Assembly: GCA_902492065.1 (NCBI GenBank)
Contig: CABUKE010000005.1
Span: 62,001-126,000, forward strand
DNA: 64,000 bases
Origin: an uncultured Eubacteriales bacterium
GTDB taxonomy: Bacteria; Bacillota; Clostridia; UBA1381; UMGS1253
Reading direction: 5' to 3'
Of this stretch, positions 43,818-53,070 are shown one piece after another; position 1 is the stretch's first letter; every line of letters begins with the position of its first letter. Both the position numbers and the translations under genes were made by a program. Under the pieces are notes generated by a model. The model saw only the letters and a list, made by a program, of their open reading frames with translations. It searched no databases and was not told the origin of the DNA.

Positions 43818-45596
43818 ATGGAATATCCAAAAATTGGAATACGCCCGGTAATCGACGGGCGATGGGGCGGCGTGCGCGAGGGGCTGGAGGTACAGACCAT
43901 GAACATGGCGCGCGCAGCGGCAAAGCTGATAGGAGAAAACGTATTCTATCAGGATGGAACGCCGGCACAGTGCGTCATCGGTGAAACGACGATTGGCGGC
44001 GGCGCAGAGGCGGCGCGCGTGGCCGCGCAGTTTGCAAAGGAAAACGTCTGCGCGACGCTGTCCGTGACGCCGTGCTGGTGCTACGGGAGCGAAACGATGG
44101 ACCTTGACCCGCTCACGATTAAGGCGGTGTGGGGCTTTAATGGGACGGAGCGCCCGGGCGCGGTCTACCTTGCCGCGGTTATGGCGGCGCACGCACAGCG
44201 CGGCCTGCCCGCGTTCTCTATCTACGGCCACGACGTGCAGGACAAGGACGACACGAGTGTGCCGGATGACGTCCGGGAAAAGATTCTGCGCTTCGCACGC
44301 TGCGCGGTTGCGGCAGGGCAGATGAGAAACAAGGCGTATGTGAACCTAGGCGGCATATCGATGGGGATTGCGGGGTCGTTCTGCGACGCAAACTTTATGC
44401 AGAAGTATCTCGGCATTCGGGCCGAATGGGTCGACCTGACGGAAATCCTGCGCCGTATGACGCTCGGGATTTACGACCACGACGAATACGAGAAGGCGCT
44501 CGCGTGGATCAAGGCCAACTGCAAGGAGGGCTTCGACAAAAATGCGGGCAAAGATTTGCCGGAGATTATCCGGAAGTCGAAGGTCGTTCCGGCGGATAAG
44601 GACTGGGAATTTATTGCGAAATTTACCGTCATTGTAGGCGACATCCTCCACGGGAACGAAAAACTCGCCGAGATGGGCTGGCACGAGGAGTCGCTCGGAC
44701 GCAATGCCATAGTTGGCGGCTTCCAGGGGCAGCGCATGTGGACCGACTGGCTCCCGAACGCTGATTTTACCGAGTCGCTGCTCGCGTCGAGCTTTGACTG
44801 GAACGGGAAGAAGCAGCCGTTCCCCTTCGCCACGGAGAACGACACGCTTAACGGCATCTCCATGCTGTTTAGCACGCTTTTGACCAACAAGGCGCCCTGC
44901 TTCCACGACGTGCGCACGTACTGGAGCCCCGACGCGGTGGCGCGCGTAACGGGTAAGGCGCTCACCGGCAAGGCGGAGCACGGCATCATCCACCTCATCA
45001 ACTCCGGCGCGACGGCGATGGACTGCACCGGCGCAGCCAAGGACGCGGACGGCAACGGCACGGTGAAACGCTGGTGGGACATGACGGACGAGGACATTGC
45101 CGCGTGCCTCGGCGCGACCGACTGGTGTCGCGCCGACTACGAGTATTTCCGCGGCGGCGGCTTCTCGTCGCACTTCAAGACGCTTGCGGAAATGCCGGTC
45201 ACGCTCCTGCGCGTCAACTTGATTGACGGGCTCGGCCCGGTATTGCAGATTGCGGAGGGGTATACAGTGACGCTGCCGGACGACATGCACCGTGCGCTTG
45301 ACAGCCGCACCGACCCGACGTGGCCGACCACGTGGTTTGCGCCGCGGCTTACGGGCGAGGGCGCGTTTGCAGACGTGTATTCCGTGATGGCCAACTGGGG
45401 CGCGAACCACGGCGTCACCGTACATGGGCACATTGGTGCGGATTTGATTACGCTTGCGTCCATGCTGCGTATCCCTGTGTCGCTCCACAATGTATGCGAG
45501 AGCGAAATCTACCGTCCGCACGCTTGGGCGGCGTTCGGCATGGGCGGCGACAGCGACTACCGCGCGTGCCAGACGTATGGGCCGCTGTACAAATAA
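43818..45596 (+). CDS. fucI: L-fucose isomerase
   Basis: 592 residues, the usual length. IGIRPVIDGRWGGVREGLE at the start, CWCYGSETMDLDP, LGGISMGIAGS and late MVANWGANHGV-type sequence (here VMANWGANHGVTVHGHIG) are signatures. It converts L-fucose to L-fuculose with a metal. It forms a two-gene operon with the fucosidase; fuculokinase and aldolase genes are not in the window. Confidence 0.95.
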   Translation: MEYPKIGIRPVIDGRWGGVREGLEVQTMNMARAAAKLIGENVFYQDGTPAQCVIGETTIGGGAEAARVAAQFAKENVCATLSVTPCWCYGSETMDLDPLTIKAVWGFNGTERPGAVYLAAVMAAHAQRGLPAFSIYGHDVQDKDDTSVPDDVREKILRFARCAVAAGQMRNKAYVNLGGISMGIAGSFCDANFMQKYLGIRAEWVDLTEILRRMTLGIYDHDEYEKALAWIKANCKEGFDKNAGKDLPEIIRKSKVVPADKDWEFIAKFTVIVGDILHGNEKLAEMGWHEESLGRNAIVGGFQGQRMWTDWLPNADFTESLLASSFDWNGKKQPFPFATENDTLNGISMLFSTLLTNKAPCFHDVRTYWSPDAVARVTGKALTGKAEHGIIHLINSGATAMDCTGAAKDADGNGTVKRWWDMTDEDIAACLGATDWCRADYEYFRGGGFSSHFKTLAEMPVTLLRVNLIDGLGPVLQIAEGYTVTLPDDMHRALDSRTDPTWPTTWFAPRLTGEGAFADVYSVMANWGANHGVTVHGHIGADLITLASMLRIPVSLHNVCESEIYRPHAWAAFGMGGDSDYRACQTYGPLYK

Positions 45597-45609
45597 ATGA
45601 TTGCAGGAC

Positions 45610-45638
45610 AAAAACGGGCCGAAAGTGCCCGTTTTTTT
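45610..45638. terminator. Terminator of the fucose genes
   Basis: 10-bp stem AAAAACGGGC/GCCCGTTTTT with a T-run. It also lies next to the stop of the convergent RHH gene. Confidence 0.85.
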
Positions 45639-45828
45639 ATTTTCCGTCTGGCGGCGTGCATCGCTCCTTCTTGCGCTCCAACGCCACAATGTGCTCGTAT
45701 AAAACCAGGTTGATATACTGCGACAGCGAGCGGAAGGAGCCGTCGCTGAGGCGGCGTATCTCCCGCGCAACAGGCTCGTCGAGCGTAATGCTGATGTTGA
45801 CTTTTAACGGACGGTCAGAATTGGACAT
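45637..45828 (-). CDS. Ribbon-helix-helix protein 1 (CopG-like)
   Basis: 63 residues. A beta-strand LKVNISITLDEPVAREIRRL followed by SFRSLSQYINLVLYEHI is the RHH pattern; such small proteins are DNA-binding dimers, often antitoxins or plasmid regulators. No toxin gene is adjacent. A paralogue with about 75% identity lies at 47579-47758. A leftward promoter is at 45870-45898. Confidence 0.75.
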   Translation of the reverse strand: MSNSDRPLKVNISITLDEPVAREIRRLSDGSFRSLSQYINLVLYEHIVALERKKERCTPPDGK

Positions 45829-45869
45829 ATTGCCACTCCTTTTGTGTCATTTCCACAGATGATAACATA

Positions 45870-45898
45870 ATAATAACATTATGAGTGTTTACAGTCAA
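45870..45898 (-). promoter_or_regulatory. Promoter of RHH protein 1
   Basis: Minus strand: TTGACT (45898-45893), 17-nt spacer, TATTAT (45875-45870). A rightward candidate TTTACA ... TAAAAT overlaps, so the two RHH genes may share an operator. Confidence 0.6.
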
Positions 45899-45945
45899 GC
45901 CAAACTTGTAATAAAATGTTGTTAAACTGATGAAGGAGTGTTATT

Positions 45946-46128
45946 ATGGCGACCGATAAGATCCAGACAGGAATCCGCTTCCAAGAGGAAATGCTCTATA
46001 AAATGGCCTATATCGCAAAACGGAACCACCGCTCGTTTAACGCGCAGATGGAGCATCTCGCGGCGTTATGCATTGAAGAATACGAGGCCAAGCACGGCGA
46101 AATTGAGGTCGTTTACCGGAGCGAGTGA
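45946..46128 (+). CDS. Arc-like ribbon-helix-helix protein
   Basis: 60 residues: TGIRFQEEMLYKMAYIAKRNHRSFNAQMEHLAALCIEEYE is the Arc/Mnt-type RHH. AAGGAG precedes the ATG. It is divergent from RHH protein 1. No toxin is recognisable next to it. A strong terminator follows. Confidence 0.75.
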   Translation: MATDKIQTGIRFQEEMLYKMAYIAKRNHRSFNAQMEHLAALCIEEYEAKHGEIEVVYRSE

Positions 46129-46150
46129 ACATAGACGGCTTTTACAAACG

Positions 46151-46178
46151 GCGCAAAAAGTTTTTGCGCTGTTTTTTT
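46151..46178 (+). terminator. Terminator of the Arc-like gene
   Basis: GCGCAAAAA/TTTTTGCGC perfect hairpin followed by T7. Confidence 0.9.
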
Positions 46179-46278
46179 ATGGTTTCCCGTGTTTTCCTGT
46201 CTGCATAGACTCTGTCAAAACGTGCGATACTATGGGCAGATATGTGCAAAACTGAATTGGAAAACGGAGGAAGCGAAC

Positions 46279-47577
46279 ATGAAATCCCTATGGACGGAAA
46301 ATGTAACAATGCCGCGCTTCGACAGCTTAAAGGGCGACGGCAAAACCGATGTGCTCATCATCGGCGGCGGTATGGCGGGCGTGCTGTGCGCATACATGCT
46401 CGCGCAGGCGGGCGTCGACTATATGCTTGTCGAGGCGGAAACCATCTGCGGCGGCATCACCGCCAACACGACGGCAAAGCTCACCGCGCAGCACGGCCTG
46501 CTCTACGGCGATTTGCTCCGCAAATTCGGCACGGAGCGGGCGCAGGCGTACCTTGACGCAAACCAGGCCGCGCTCGACAAGTACCGCACGCTTTGCGGCG
46601 GAATTGACTGCGATTTTGAAGAAAAGGACGCGTATGTTTACACGCTAAGTAAGCCGGACAAGATTGAGGCTGAGGCCGCCGCACTGCAAAAGCTGGGAGT
46701 CGACGCAGAGGTAGAAACGTCGCTCCCGCTCCCGCTCGCCATTGCCAGCGCGGTCAAGTTCCCGCGCCAGGCGCAGTTCCACCCGCTCAAATTTGCCGCC
46801 GCAATCGCCAAGGGACTGCGCATCTACGAGCACACGCCCGTGCGCGAGCTGATTGGCACCACTGCTGTGACGCCAAACGGCAGAATCAGCGCCAAAAGCA
46901 TTATAGCGGCGACGCATTTCCCGTTTTTGAACAAGCACGGCAGTTATTTTTTGAAGCTGTACCAGCACCGCTCCTACGTCATGGCGCTCAAGCACGCGCC
47001 CGACGTGGGCGGGATGTACGTTGACGAGGCGGAAAAGGGGATGTCGTTCCGCAACTATGCCGGCATGCTCTTTGTAGGCGGCGGCGGACACCGCACCGGC
47101 AAGCAGGGCGGCGGCTGGAACGAGCTGCAAGCCTTTGCGCGGCGGCACTGCCCGGACGCGGTCGAGGTGCGCCGCTGGGCCACGCAGGACTGCATGACGC
47201 TCGACGGCGTGCCGTACATTGGACGCTACTCGGGCCGCACGCAGGACTTGTACGTGGCGACGGGCTTCAACAAATGGGGGATGACGACCTCCATGGCCGC
47301 GGCTATGCTCCTCTCCGACATGGTACAGGGGCGCGCGCCTGCATGGGCGGACGTGTTCTCGCCCTCGCGCAGCATTCTGCGCCCACAGCTCGCCGTCAAC
47401 GCGTTCGAGGCCACGGCCAGCCTGCTGACCCCCACGCCGAAACGCTGCCCCCACATGGGCTGTGCGCTCAAGTGGAACCGGCAGGAGCATACGTGGGACT
47501 GCCCGTGCCACGGCTCCCGCTTTGCCGAGGACGGCCGCCTGCTCGACAACCCCGCCACGGGCGATTTGCGGCAGTAG
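46279..47577 (+). CDS. FAD-dependent oxidoreductase with C-terminal Rieske domain
   Basis: 432 residues. The DAO-type FAD fold starts with DVLIIGGGMAGVLCAYMLAQAG (about 24-45). The C-terminal 50 residues form a Rieske [2Fe-2S] site, CPHMGCALKWN ... CPCHGSRF, with two Cys and two His. This fusion is widespread in Firmicutes; electron donors and substrate are unknown. GGAGG precedes the ATG. It is flanked by two paralogous RHH genes. Confidence 0.9.
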   Translation: MKSLWTENVTMPRFDSLKGDGKTDVLIIGGGMAGVLCAYMLAQAGVDYMLVEAETICGGITANTTAKLTAQHGLLYGDLLRKFGTERAQAYLDANQAALDKYRTLCGGIDCDFEEKDAYVYTLSKPDKIEAEAAALQKLGVDAEVETSLPLPLAIASAVKFPRQAQFHPLKFAAAIAKGLRIYEHTPVRELIGTTAVTPNGRISAKSIIAATHFPFLNKHGSYFLKLYQHRSYVMALKHAPDVGGMYVDEAEKGMSFRNYAGMLFVGGGGHRTGKQGGGWNELQAFARRHCPDAVEVRRWATQDCMTLDGVPYIGRYSGRTQDLYVATGFNKWGMTTSMAAAMLLSDMVQGRAPAWADVFSPSRSILRPQLAVNAFEATASLLTPTPKRCPHMGCALKWNRQEHTWDCPCHGSRFAEDGRLLDNPATGDLRQ

Positions 47578-47578
47578 T

Positions 47579-47758
47579 CTATGTTTTGTGCGGCGGCTCC
47601 TTTTTGCGCTCCAGCGCCGCAATATGTTCGTATAAGACAAGGTTGATATACTGCGACAGCGGGCGGTACGCGCTGTCGCTGCGGCGGCGCAGCTCCCGCA
47701 CGAGCGGCTCGTCGAGCGTGATACTCACTTTCACCTTTAATGGACGGTTTGATTGCAT
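47579..47758 (-). CDS. Ribbon-helix-helix protein 2, paralogue of protein 1
   Basis: 59 residues, closely matching protein 1 (LKVKVSITLDEPLVRELRRR and PLSQYINLVLYEHIAALERKKE). GAGGTG precedes the ATG at 47758. Its stop is two bases from the stop of the oxidoreductase. It could repress itself and the oxidoreductase unit. Confidence 0.75.
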   Translation of the reverse strand: MQSNRPLKVKVSITLDEPLVRELRRRSDSAYRPLSQYINLVLYEHIAALERKKEPPHKT

Positions 47759-47950
47759 GATAAAACACCTCATAAAAATTATACACATACTTTTGTATGA
47801 AACTTTGTAAAAACATTATTTATCATATCACATATATTTGTACTTGTAATTCCCCTTTTGTTGTGTTATACGATTAGATGGTTATACCCGTAGAGGTAGA
47901 TTAGAGGCGCTTAGTATGTTACCAAACCATACCGAACAGTTAAAAAAAGA

Positions 47951-47975
47951 CAGCCCGTCGGGCTGCCTTTTTTTA
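47951..47975. terminator. Terminator of the DUF378 gene
   Basis: CAGCCC/GGGCTG hairpin flanked by A-run and T7; on the minus strand it follows the DUF378 stop. Confidence 0.8.
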
Positions 47976-47984
47976 TCAGTTACC

Positions 47985-48221
47985 TTACCGCGCGTGGTGG
48001 TGCGCATGACTCTCCGACGACGCCGGGACCTTGTCCTTGAACAGGAGCGTAATCGACCAGAGTGCGCCAAGCCCGACAAGGGTGTAAATCACCCTTGCGA
48101 TTGGCGCGGCCTGGCCGCCGAACAAAGTCGCGACGAGGTCAATGCCAAAAATACCGATAGAGCCCCAGTTGAGCCCGCCGACAATGACGAGGATCAGGGC
48201 GATTGTATCTACGATAGCCAT
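47985..48221 (-). CDS. DUF378 small membrane protein
   Basis: 78 residues with two membrane helices; LILVIVGGLNWGSIGIFGIDLVA is the DUF378 core. The function is not known. A His-rich tail (HAHHHAR) is a curiosity. CGGAGGG precedes the ATG at 48221. Confidence 0.85.
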   Translation of the reverse strand: MAIVDTIALILVIVGGLNWGSIGIFGIDLVATLFGGQAAPIARVIYTLVGLGALWSITLLFKDKVPASSESHAHHHAR

Positions 48222-48380
48222 GGTTGTTTCCCTCCGTTTCTGCTGGATTCTTCTTTTTTCAATCTTCATCTTTTGTCAGTCCTGCATATTCAGTTTTTGC
48301 AGTTTGCAGGATAATAAACGCGGAAATTCCTGCATATTTTTAATCATGGGAAAATTTATCAAAAAAGGGCGTGGGCAATT

Positions 48381-48818
48381 ATGCAGGGTGCGGAAATCTT
48401 TTACTATACGGTCGGCGTGTGCCTCATCCTGTGCCTGACGCTTGTGTTTCTGGCGCTGAGCATCGACACGCCGGGCTACCTGCGCGCGCGCCAGGAGCTT
48501 TTGTGCGCGGAGTATTTGTGCGCGCTGGGCTTTGGCGCGGCGACGGTCGTGCGCCGCGGGACGCGGTGGATCCCGCTCTTTTTCGGCCGCGCGGATAAGG
48601 CGCTCGGCGAGCTTTGCCGCGCGTCGGGGTTTGACCTAAATAAATGGCGCGGGTACCGCGTGGCGGTGTATGTGTGCACGCTGGCGCAGCAGGAAGAAAA
48701 AGAAGGCTGCGTGGTGCTGTATTTGTACGGCGAGCAGGTGATTGGCGGGTATGTGCGCGCCGCGTCGGGCGAGAAGGCCCCGCTCCCAATCGTTGACGCA
48801 CCCGCCAATCCGCGATAG
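48381..48818 (+). CDS. Membrane-anchored DUF4830-like protein
   Basis: 145 residues. One N-terminal membrane helix (about 8-28) and a small outer domain with LCALGFGA, SGFDLNKWRGYRVAVYVC and VIGGYVRAAS segments that resemble DUF4830. The resemblance is from memory, without alignment. The ribosome site is weak. It is 104 bases before galT and not clearly in the same transcript, because galT has its own promoter. Confidence 0.5.
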   Translation: MQGAEIFYYTVGVCLILCLTLVFLALSIDTPGYLRARQELLCAEYLCALGFGAATVVRRGTRWIPLFFGRADKALGELCRASGFDLNKWRGYRVAVYVCTLAQQEEKEGCVVLYLYGEQVIGGYVRAASGEKAPLPIVDAPANPR

Positions 48819-48821
48819 ATA

Positions 48822-48850
48822 TTGACAAAAACGGCGAAAAACGGTATAGT
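48822..48850 (+). promoter_or_regulatory. Promoter of galT-galK
   Basis: TTGACA (48822-48827), 17-nt spacer, TATAGT (48845-48850): near-consensus. Confidence 0.85.
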
Positions 48851-48922
48851 ATTAGTGTTGTTTTGAAACGGATTATAAATAAGAAAGCAAAAGAGTTTGC
48901 ACGAAAGGAATGTTGAACAAGC

Positions 48923-49897
48923 ATGGCAGAGCTTAGATGGAACCCGCTGATTAAAGACTGGGTTATGATTGCGTCGCACCGGCAGAACCGGCCGCAGATG
49001 CCGAAGGACTGGTGCCCGTTTTGTCCCGGGTCGGGCAAGGTGCCGGACCATTTTGATGTGTTAAAGTACGACAACGACTTCCCGGCGTTGTCGCCCAATC
49101 CGCCGGAGCCGGACGACGTGGCGACGGAGCTGTATAAGGTAAAGCCGTCGCACGGCAAGTGCGAGGTAATCCTCTACTCGCCCGAGCATACGGTCACGCT
49201 GCCGGAGCTGAGCGTGCCGCATGTGCGCAAGTTAGTGGATTTGTGGACGGAGCGGTACACAGAGCTGAAAAAAGACCCCGAGAACAAATATATCTTTATT
49301 TTCGAGAACCGCGGCGCGGTGGTCGGCGTAACGATGCCGCACCCGCACGGGCAGATTTATGCGTATCCGTTTGTGCCAAAACGGCTCGAGCTGGAGCTTG
49401 CAGCGAGCAAGGAGCACTTTGAACAGACGGGCCGCTGCCTGCTGTGCGATATGCTCCATGACGAGGTGGAGGCGGGCAGCCGCATTATTATCGAGAACGA
49501 CGACTTTTATGCGTTTTTGCCGTTTTACAGCGAGTATCCGTACGGTATGTATATCATCAGCAAGGCGCATAAGCACTCGCTGGAGGAGTTTAATGACCGT
49601 GAGAAGGATAACCTCGCCAAAATTGTGCGTGAGACGGCGGGCACGCTCGACTCGCTGTTCGACTATGCGTTCCCGTACATGATGTGCATGTACCAAAGCC
49701 CGGTCAACGTGGAGGAGGATACGCCGTACTACCACTTCCATATCAAGTTCTTCCCCCCGATGCGCTCGGCCGAGAAGCAGAAGTTTAACGCCTCGAGCGA
49801 GACAGGCGCATGGGCGCACTGCAACCCGACCGCGCCGGAGGAAAAAGCGGAGGAGCTGCGCGCGGCATATAAGAAGTTTATACAAAAAGGAGAATAA
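48923..49897 (+). CDS. galT: Galactose-1-phosphate uridylyltransferase
   Basis: 324 residues. CPFCPGS near the start and catalytic PHPHGQ at 139-144 (His140/His142) mark the class I GalT fold. It swaps UMP between UDP-glucose and galactose 1-phosphate. AAAGGAATG precedes the ATG region. galK starts four bases after its stop. Confidence 0.95.
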   Translation: MAELRWNPLIKDWVMIASHRQNRPQMPKDWCPFCPGSGKVPDHFDVLKYDNDFPALSPNPPEPDDVATELYKVKPSHGKCEVILYSPEHTVTLPELSVPHVRKLVDLWTERYTELKKDPENKYIFIFENRGAVVGVTMPHPHGQIYAYPFVPKRLELELAASKEHFEQTGRCLLCDMLHDEVEAGSRIIIENDDFYAFLPFYSEYPYGMYIISKAHKHSLEEFNDREKDNLAKIVRETAGTLDSLFDYAFPYMMCMYQSPVNVEEDTPYYHFHIKFFPPMRSAEKQKFNASSETGAWAHCNPTAPEEKAEELRAAYKKFIQKGE

Positions 49898-49901
49898 TCC
49901 C

Positions 49902-51095
49902 ATGCAAAACTTTACCATAGAGGAGTTAAAGCAGCAGTTTATCGACATCTACGGCGGCAGCAAGGACGATTTGCGCGTGTTCATGGCGCCCGGGCGTGTG
50001 AACCTGATTGGCGAGCATACCGACTATAACGGCGGGTACGTGTTCCCGGCGGCGCTGACGATGAATACGACGGTGATTGCGCGCAAGCGTGACGATAACC
50101 TGATCCACCTGTGCGCGACGGATTTGCCCGACCGCGTCGAGGCGGACATTACAAAGCTCGATTCGTATAAGCACTTAAAGTGGGGCAATTACCAGATCGG
50201 CGTGGCATATGAGCTCGAGAAGCTCGGTTATGAAATCGTAGGGTGCGACATGCTCTCGCACGGGACAATCCCGTACGGCGGCGGACTGTCAAGCTCCGCG
50301 TCGATCGAGGTTTCGACCGCGATTCTGTTTGCGACATTCTCGAACGAGAAAAAGGGCCTCCCCAACAATATCGACATGATTGAGATGGCAAAGGTGTCGC
50401 AGCGCACCGAGCATACATATGCCGGCGTAAACTGCGGCATCATGGACCAGTTTGCGTCCGCGATGGGCAAAAAGGACCACGCCATTTTCCTGAACTGCAA
50501 AAACCTCGACTACAGCCTTGTCCCGCTCAAGATGGACGGCTATAAGCTGGTGATTGCGAATACGAACAAGAAACGCGGGCTTGCCGACTCGAAGTATAAC
50601 GAGCGCCGGAGCGAATGCGAGGCGGCGTTTGAACTTTTGAAGGATGCGGTGTCGGGCGCGACGTGCCTGGGCGACATTTCAGCCGAGCAGTTTGCGGCGA
50701 ACGCGCATTTGATTGAAAACGAAACGGTGAGAAAGCGTGCGCAGCACGTCATCGAGGAGGATGACCGCGTGCTCCGTTCGGTGGAGGCGCTCAAGGCCGG
50801 AGACCTTATTACCTTTGGCGCGCTGATGACGCAGTCGCACAATTCGCTGCGCGACTTGTACGAGGTGACGGGCGTGGAGCTTGACACGCTGGTGGAAGAG
50901 GCGCTCAAAATCGACGGCACAATCGGCTCGCGTATGACGGGTGCGGGCTTTGGCGGGTGCAGCGTCAGCCTGGTACGCGAGGATGCAGTAGAGCGGTTCA
51001 TCGAAACGGTTGGCAAAGAATATGAAAAGAAAATCGGCTACGCCGCGTCGTTTTATGTAAGCGATATCGGCGACGGCGGTATGGAACTCAAATAA
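49902..51095 (+). CDS. galK: Galactokinase
   Basis: 397 residues of the GHMP kinase family: GRVNLIGEHTDYNGGYVFP (about 30-48), PYGGGLSSSASIE, and the C-terminal GSRMTGAGFGG. It phosphorylates galactose at C1, feeding galT. An epimerase gene is not in the window. AAGGAGAATAA precedes the ATG. Confidence 0.95.
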   Translation: MQNFTIEELKQQFIDIYGGSKDDLRVFMAPGRVNLIGEHTDYNGGYVFPAALTMNTTVIARKRDDNLIHLCATDLPDRVEADITKLDSYKHLKWGNYQIGVAYELEKLGYEIVGCDMLSHGTIPYGGGLSSSASIEVSTAILFATFSNEKKGLPNNIDMIEMAKVSQRTEHTYAGVNCGIMDQFASAMGKKDHAIFLNCKNLDYSLVPLKMDGYKLVIANTNKKRGLADSKYNERRSECEAAFELLKDAVSGATCLGDISAEQFAANAHLIENETVRKRAQHVIEEDDRVLRSVEALKAGDLITFGALMTQSHNSLRDLYEVTGVELDTLVEEALKIDGTIGSRMTGAGFGGCSVSLVREDAVERFIETVGKEYEKKIGYAASFYVSDIGDGGMELK

Positions 51096-51103
51096 AACAG
51101 CAA

Positions 51104-51122
51104 GCGGGGCGGAGACGCCCCG
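51104..51122 (+). terminator. Hairpin after galK
   Basis: CGGGGCG/CGCCCCG stem with a GAGA loop and short TTT; it may only attenuate. Confidence 0.5.
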
Positions 51123-51150
51123 TTTGGCATACGCAGAGGGGGAGAAGGAT

Positions 51151-51885
51151 TTGAAAATTATTTCGGTTGGCAACAGCTTTGCGCAGGACGCGCAGGCATA
51201 TCTGCATACGCTTGCGGAGAGCGCGGGAGAGGAGATACACAGCGAGAATCTGATGATTGGGGGCTGTTCGCTCGAGCGGCACGCCGGGTGTTTGAAAAAT
51301 AATTTAGACGACTATGTGCTTGAGGTCAACGGCGTTTCCACGGAGAAGCATATCACGCTGCGCGAGGCGTTGACAAAGGAGAAATGGGACGTGGTGACGC
51401 TCCAGCAGGCGAGCCATTTCAGCTTTGACTACGGCACATACATGCCATACTTGCAGGAGCTGTCCGACGGTGTGCGTGCGCTGTGTCCCGGAGCGGAGCA
51501 GGTCATCCACCAGACGTGGGCGTACGAGGACGGGAGCGAGCGGCTGACGGTGGAGCTTGGGTTCTCCACGTCGCAGGAGATGTTTAACGGACTCGAGGAC
51601 GCGTACAATAAGGCGGCGCGCCAGCTCGGCGGTGCGCGGCAGATCCCGTCCGGATTAGCGTTCCGCCTGGCACAGGAGGCGGGCTTTGGCCCGATGCACC
51701 GCGATACGTTCCATGCGCAGATTCCGCAGGGGCGGTATTTGCTCAGCGCGGTGTGGCTTACGTTCTTTACCGGCAAAAACGCCGCAGATGCTAGCTTTTT
51801 GCCCGAGGGGATGACCCGGCAGGAAAAGGGACTGCTCGACCGCATTGCGTGGGAGGCTGTGGAGCGGAAAAAGGCGGAGAAATAG
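51151..51885 (+). CDS. DUF4886 SGNH-type hydrolase
   Basis: 244 residues from a TTG start after GGGGGAG. The start ISVGNSFAQDAQAYLH has the GNS-F form of SGNH hydrolases, and WDVVTLQQASHFS and MHRDTFHAQIPQGRYL resemble DUF4886. Catalytic Ser in the SF block and a late Asp/His are plausible. Likely acts on an esterified carbohydrate. No signal peptide. Confidence 0.75.
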   Translation: MKIISVGNSFAQDAQAYLHTLAESAGEEIHSENLMIGGCSLERHAGCLKNNLDDYVLEVNGVSTEKHITLREALTKEKWDVVTLQQASHFSFDYGTYMPYLQELSDGVRALCPGAEQVIHQTWAYEDGSERLTVELGFSTSQEMFNGLEDAYNKAARQLGGARQIPSGLAFRLAQEAGFGPMHRDTFHAQIPQGRYLLSAVWLTFFTGKNAADASFLPEGMTRQEKGLLDRIAWEAVERKKAEK

Positions 51886-51903
51886 AAAAAGGGGACGATA
51901 GGA

Positions 51904-52179
51904 TTGTATGGAATTTATGAAGTGATCATGCTGCTATGCTTTTTTGCGGCGTGGCCGATGTCGGTCGTCAAGTCGTACCGCGCGCGGACGACAACGGGGA
52001 AAAGTCTCGCATTTTTGATTACGATTATCGTTGGCTATATTGCTGGTATTGTCAATAAGTGTGTAAACGGCGTAGACTATGTGATTGTTTTTTATGTGAT
52101 AAATCTGCTGATTGTCGGCGTAGACCTTGTGCTGTATTTTCGAAATTTGCGCCTTGATAAAAAGAATGGAATCCGATAG
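51904..52179 (+). CDS. PQ-loop (SemiSWEET-like) membrane protein
   Basis: 91 residues, three membrane helices. WPMSVVKSYRARTTTGKSLAFL resembles the PQ-loop repeat of small SemiSWEET-type transporters. The start is a TTG at 51904. Its substrate is unknown. Confidence 0.65.
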   Translation: MYGIYEVIMLLCFFAAWPMSVVKSYRARTTTGKSLAFLITIIVGYIAGIVNKCVNGVDYVIVFYVINLLIVGVDLVLYFRNLRLDKKNGIR

Positions 52180-52206
52180 GGCAGAAAAGGCGAAGGGAGG
52201 CGGCGT

Positions 52207-52815
52207 ATGCTGAAAATCAAAGAGGCAATCATTGTGGAAGGCAACTACGACAAGGTAAAACTCGCCTCCCTGGTCGATACGCTCATTCTCACGACGAACG
52301 GTTTTGGAATTTTTAAAAATAAAGAAAAGCTGAAGCTGATTCGTACGCTGGCGGACAAAAACGGTATCATTTTGCTGACCGACCCGGACCGGGCAGGGTT
52401 TGCCATTCGCAATTATATCAAGCAGGGCATTGGACGCGATAAAATACGCCACGCGTTTATCCCCGATATTGTGGGCAAGGAACGGCGCAAGGCTGCGCCC
52501 TCAAAGGAGGGGCTGCTCGGCGTAGAGGGGATGGATAGGCAGATCATTTTGGACGCGCTTATTAAAGCTGGCGCGACGATAATCGGTGAAGGAGAACAAA
52601 CAGGTAAGATGTGCGGCGGACACACGCTTACAAAAGCCGGCCTGTATGCAGACGGGTTTGCCGGTGGGCCGGACAGTGCCGAAAAGCGGCGCGCGCTGCT
52701 GCGGCGGTTAGGGCTTCCACAGCGGATGTCCGCCAATATGCTGCTTGACGTAATTAACACCGCACTCGGGTACGAGGCGTACCGGGCTGCGGCGGAAGCT
52801 GTTCTTACGAAGTAA
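52207..52815 (+). CDS. rnmV: Ribonuclease M5
   Basis: 202 residues. A TOPRIM domain (IIVEGNYDKVKL at 8-19 and LLTDPDRAGFAIRN about 58-71) followed by a DUF4093 tail. RNase M5 matures 5S rRNA in Firmicutes. It is 27 bases after the PQ-loop gene. A terminator follows. Confidence 0.9.
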   Translation: MLKIKEAIIVEGNYDKVKLASLVDTLILTTNGFGIFKNKEKLKLIRTLADKNGIILLTDPDRAGFAIRNYIKQGIGRDKIRHAFIPDIVGKERRKAAPSKEGLLGVEGMDRQIILDALIKAGATIIGEGEQTGKMCGGHTLTKAGLYADGFAGGPDSAEKRRALLRRLGLPQRMSANMLLDVINTALGYEAYRAAAEAVLTK

Positions 52816-52829
52816 AATTTTTAAAAGAA

Positions 52830-52875
52830 AACGGATATCGGGTACACAAACGTATCGGATATCCGTTATTTTTTT
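52830..52875 (+). terminator. Terminator of rnmV
   Basis: AACGGATATC/GATATCCGTT stem with an 18-nt loop and ATTTTTTT. Confidence 0.85.
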
Positions 52876-53070
52876 GTGCCTATAGGACTATTTGGGAAAA
52901 ACTGTTATTCATATTTACAGAAAGGGTACTGATTATTATGCAATATAATTTCTAAATATTTGATTATTTATCAAGAAAAAGGAAAATAATTGAAATTTTG
53001 CCCAATATACAGAATAAAATCCTTTGATTAATTTTGCACGGTTGCATAAGGTTTAGACAGGGGTGTTACC

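Noticed and set aside
45637..46128. Toxin-antitoxin pair made by the two small RHH genes
   Set aside because: Both are DNA-binding proteins of the antitoxin type; no toxin-like neighbour is visible.
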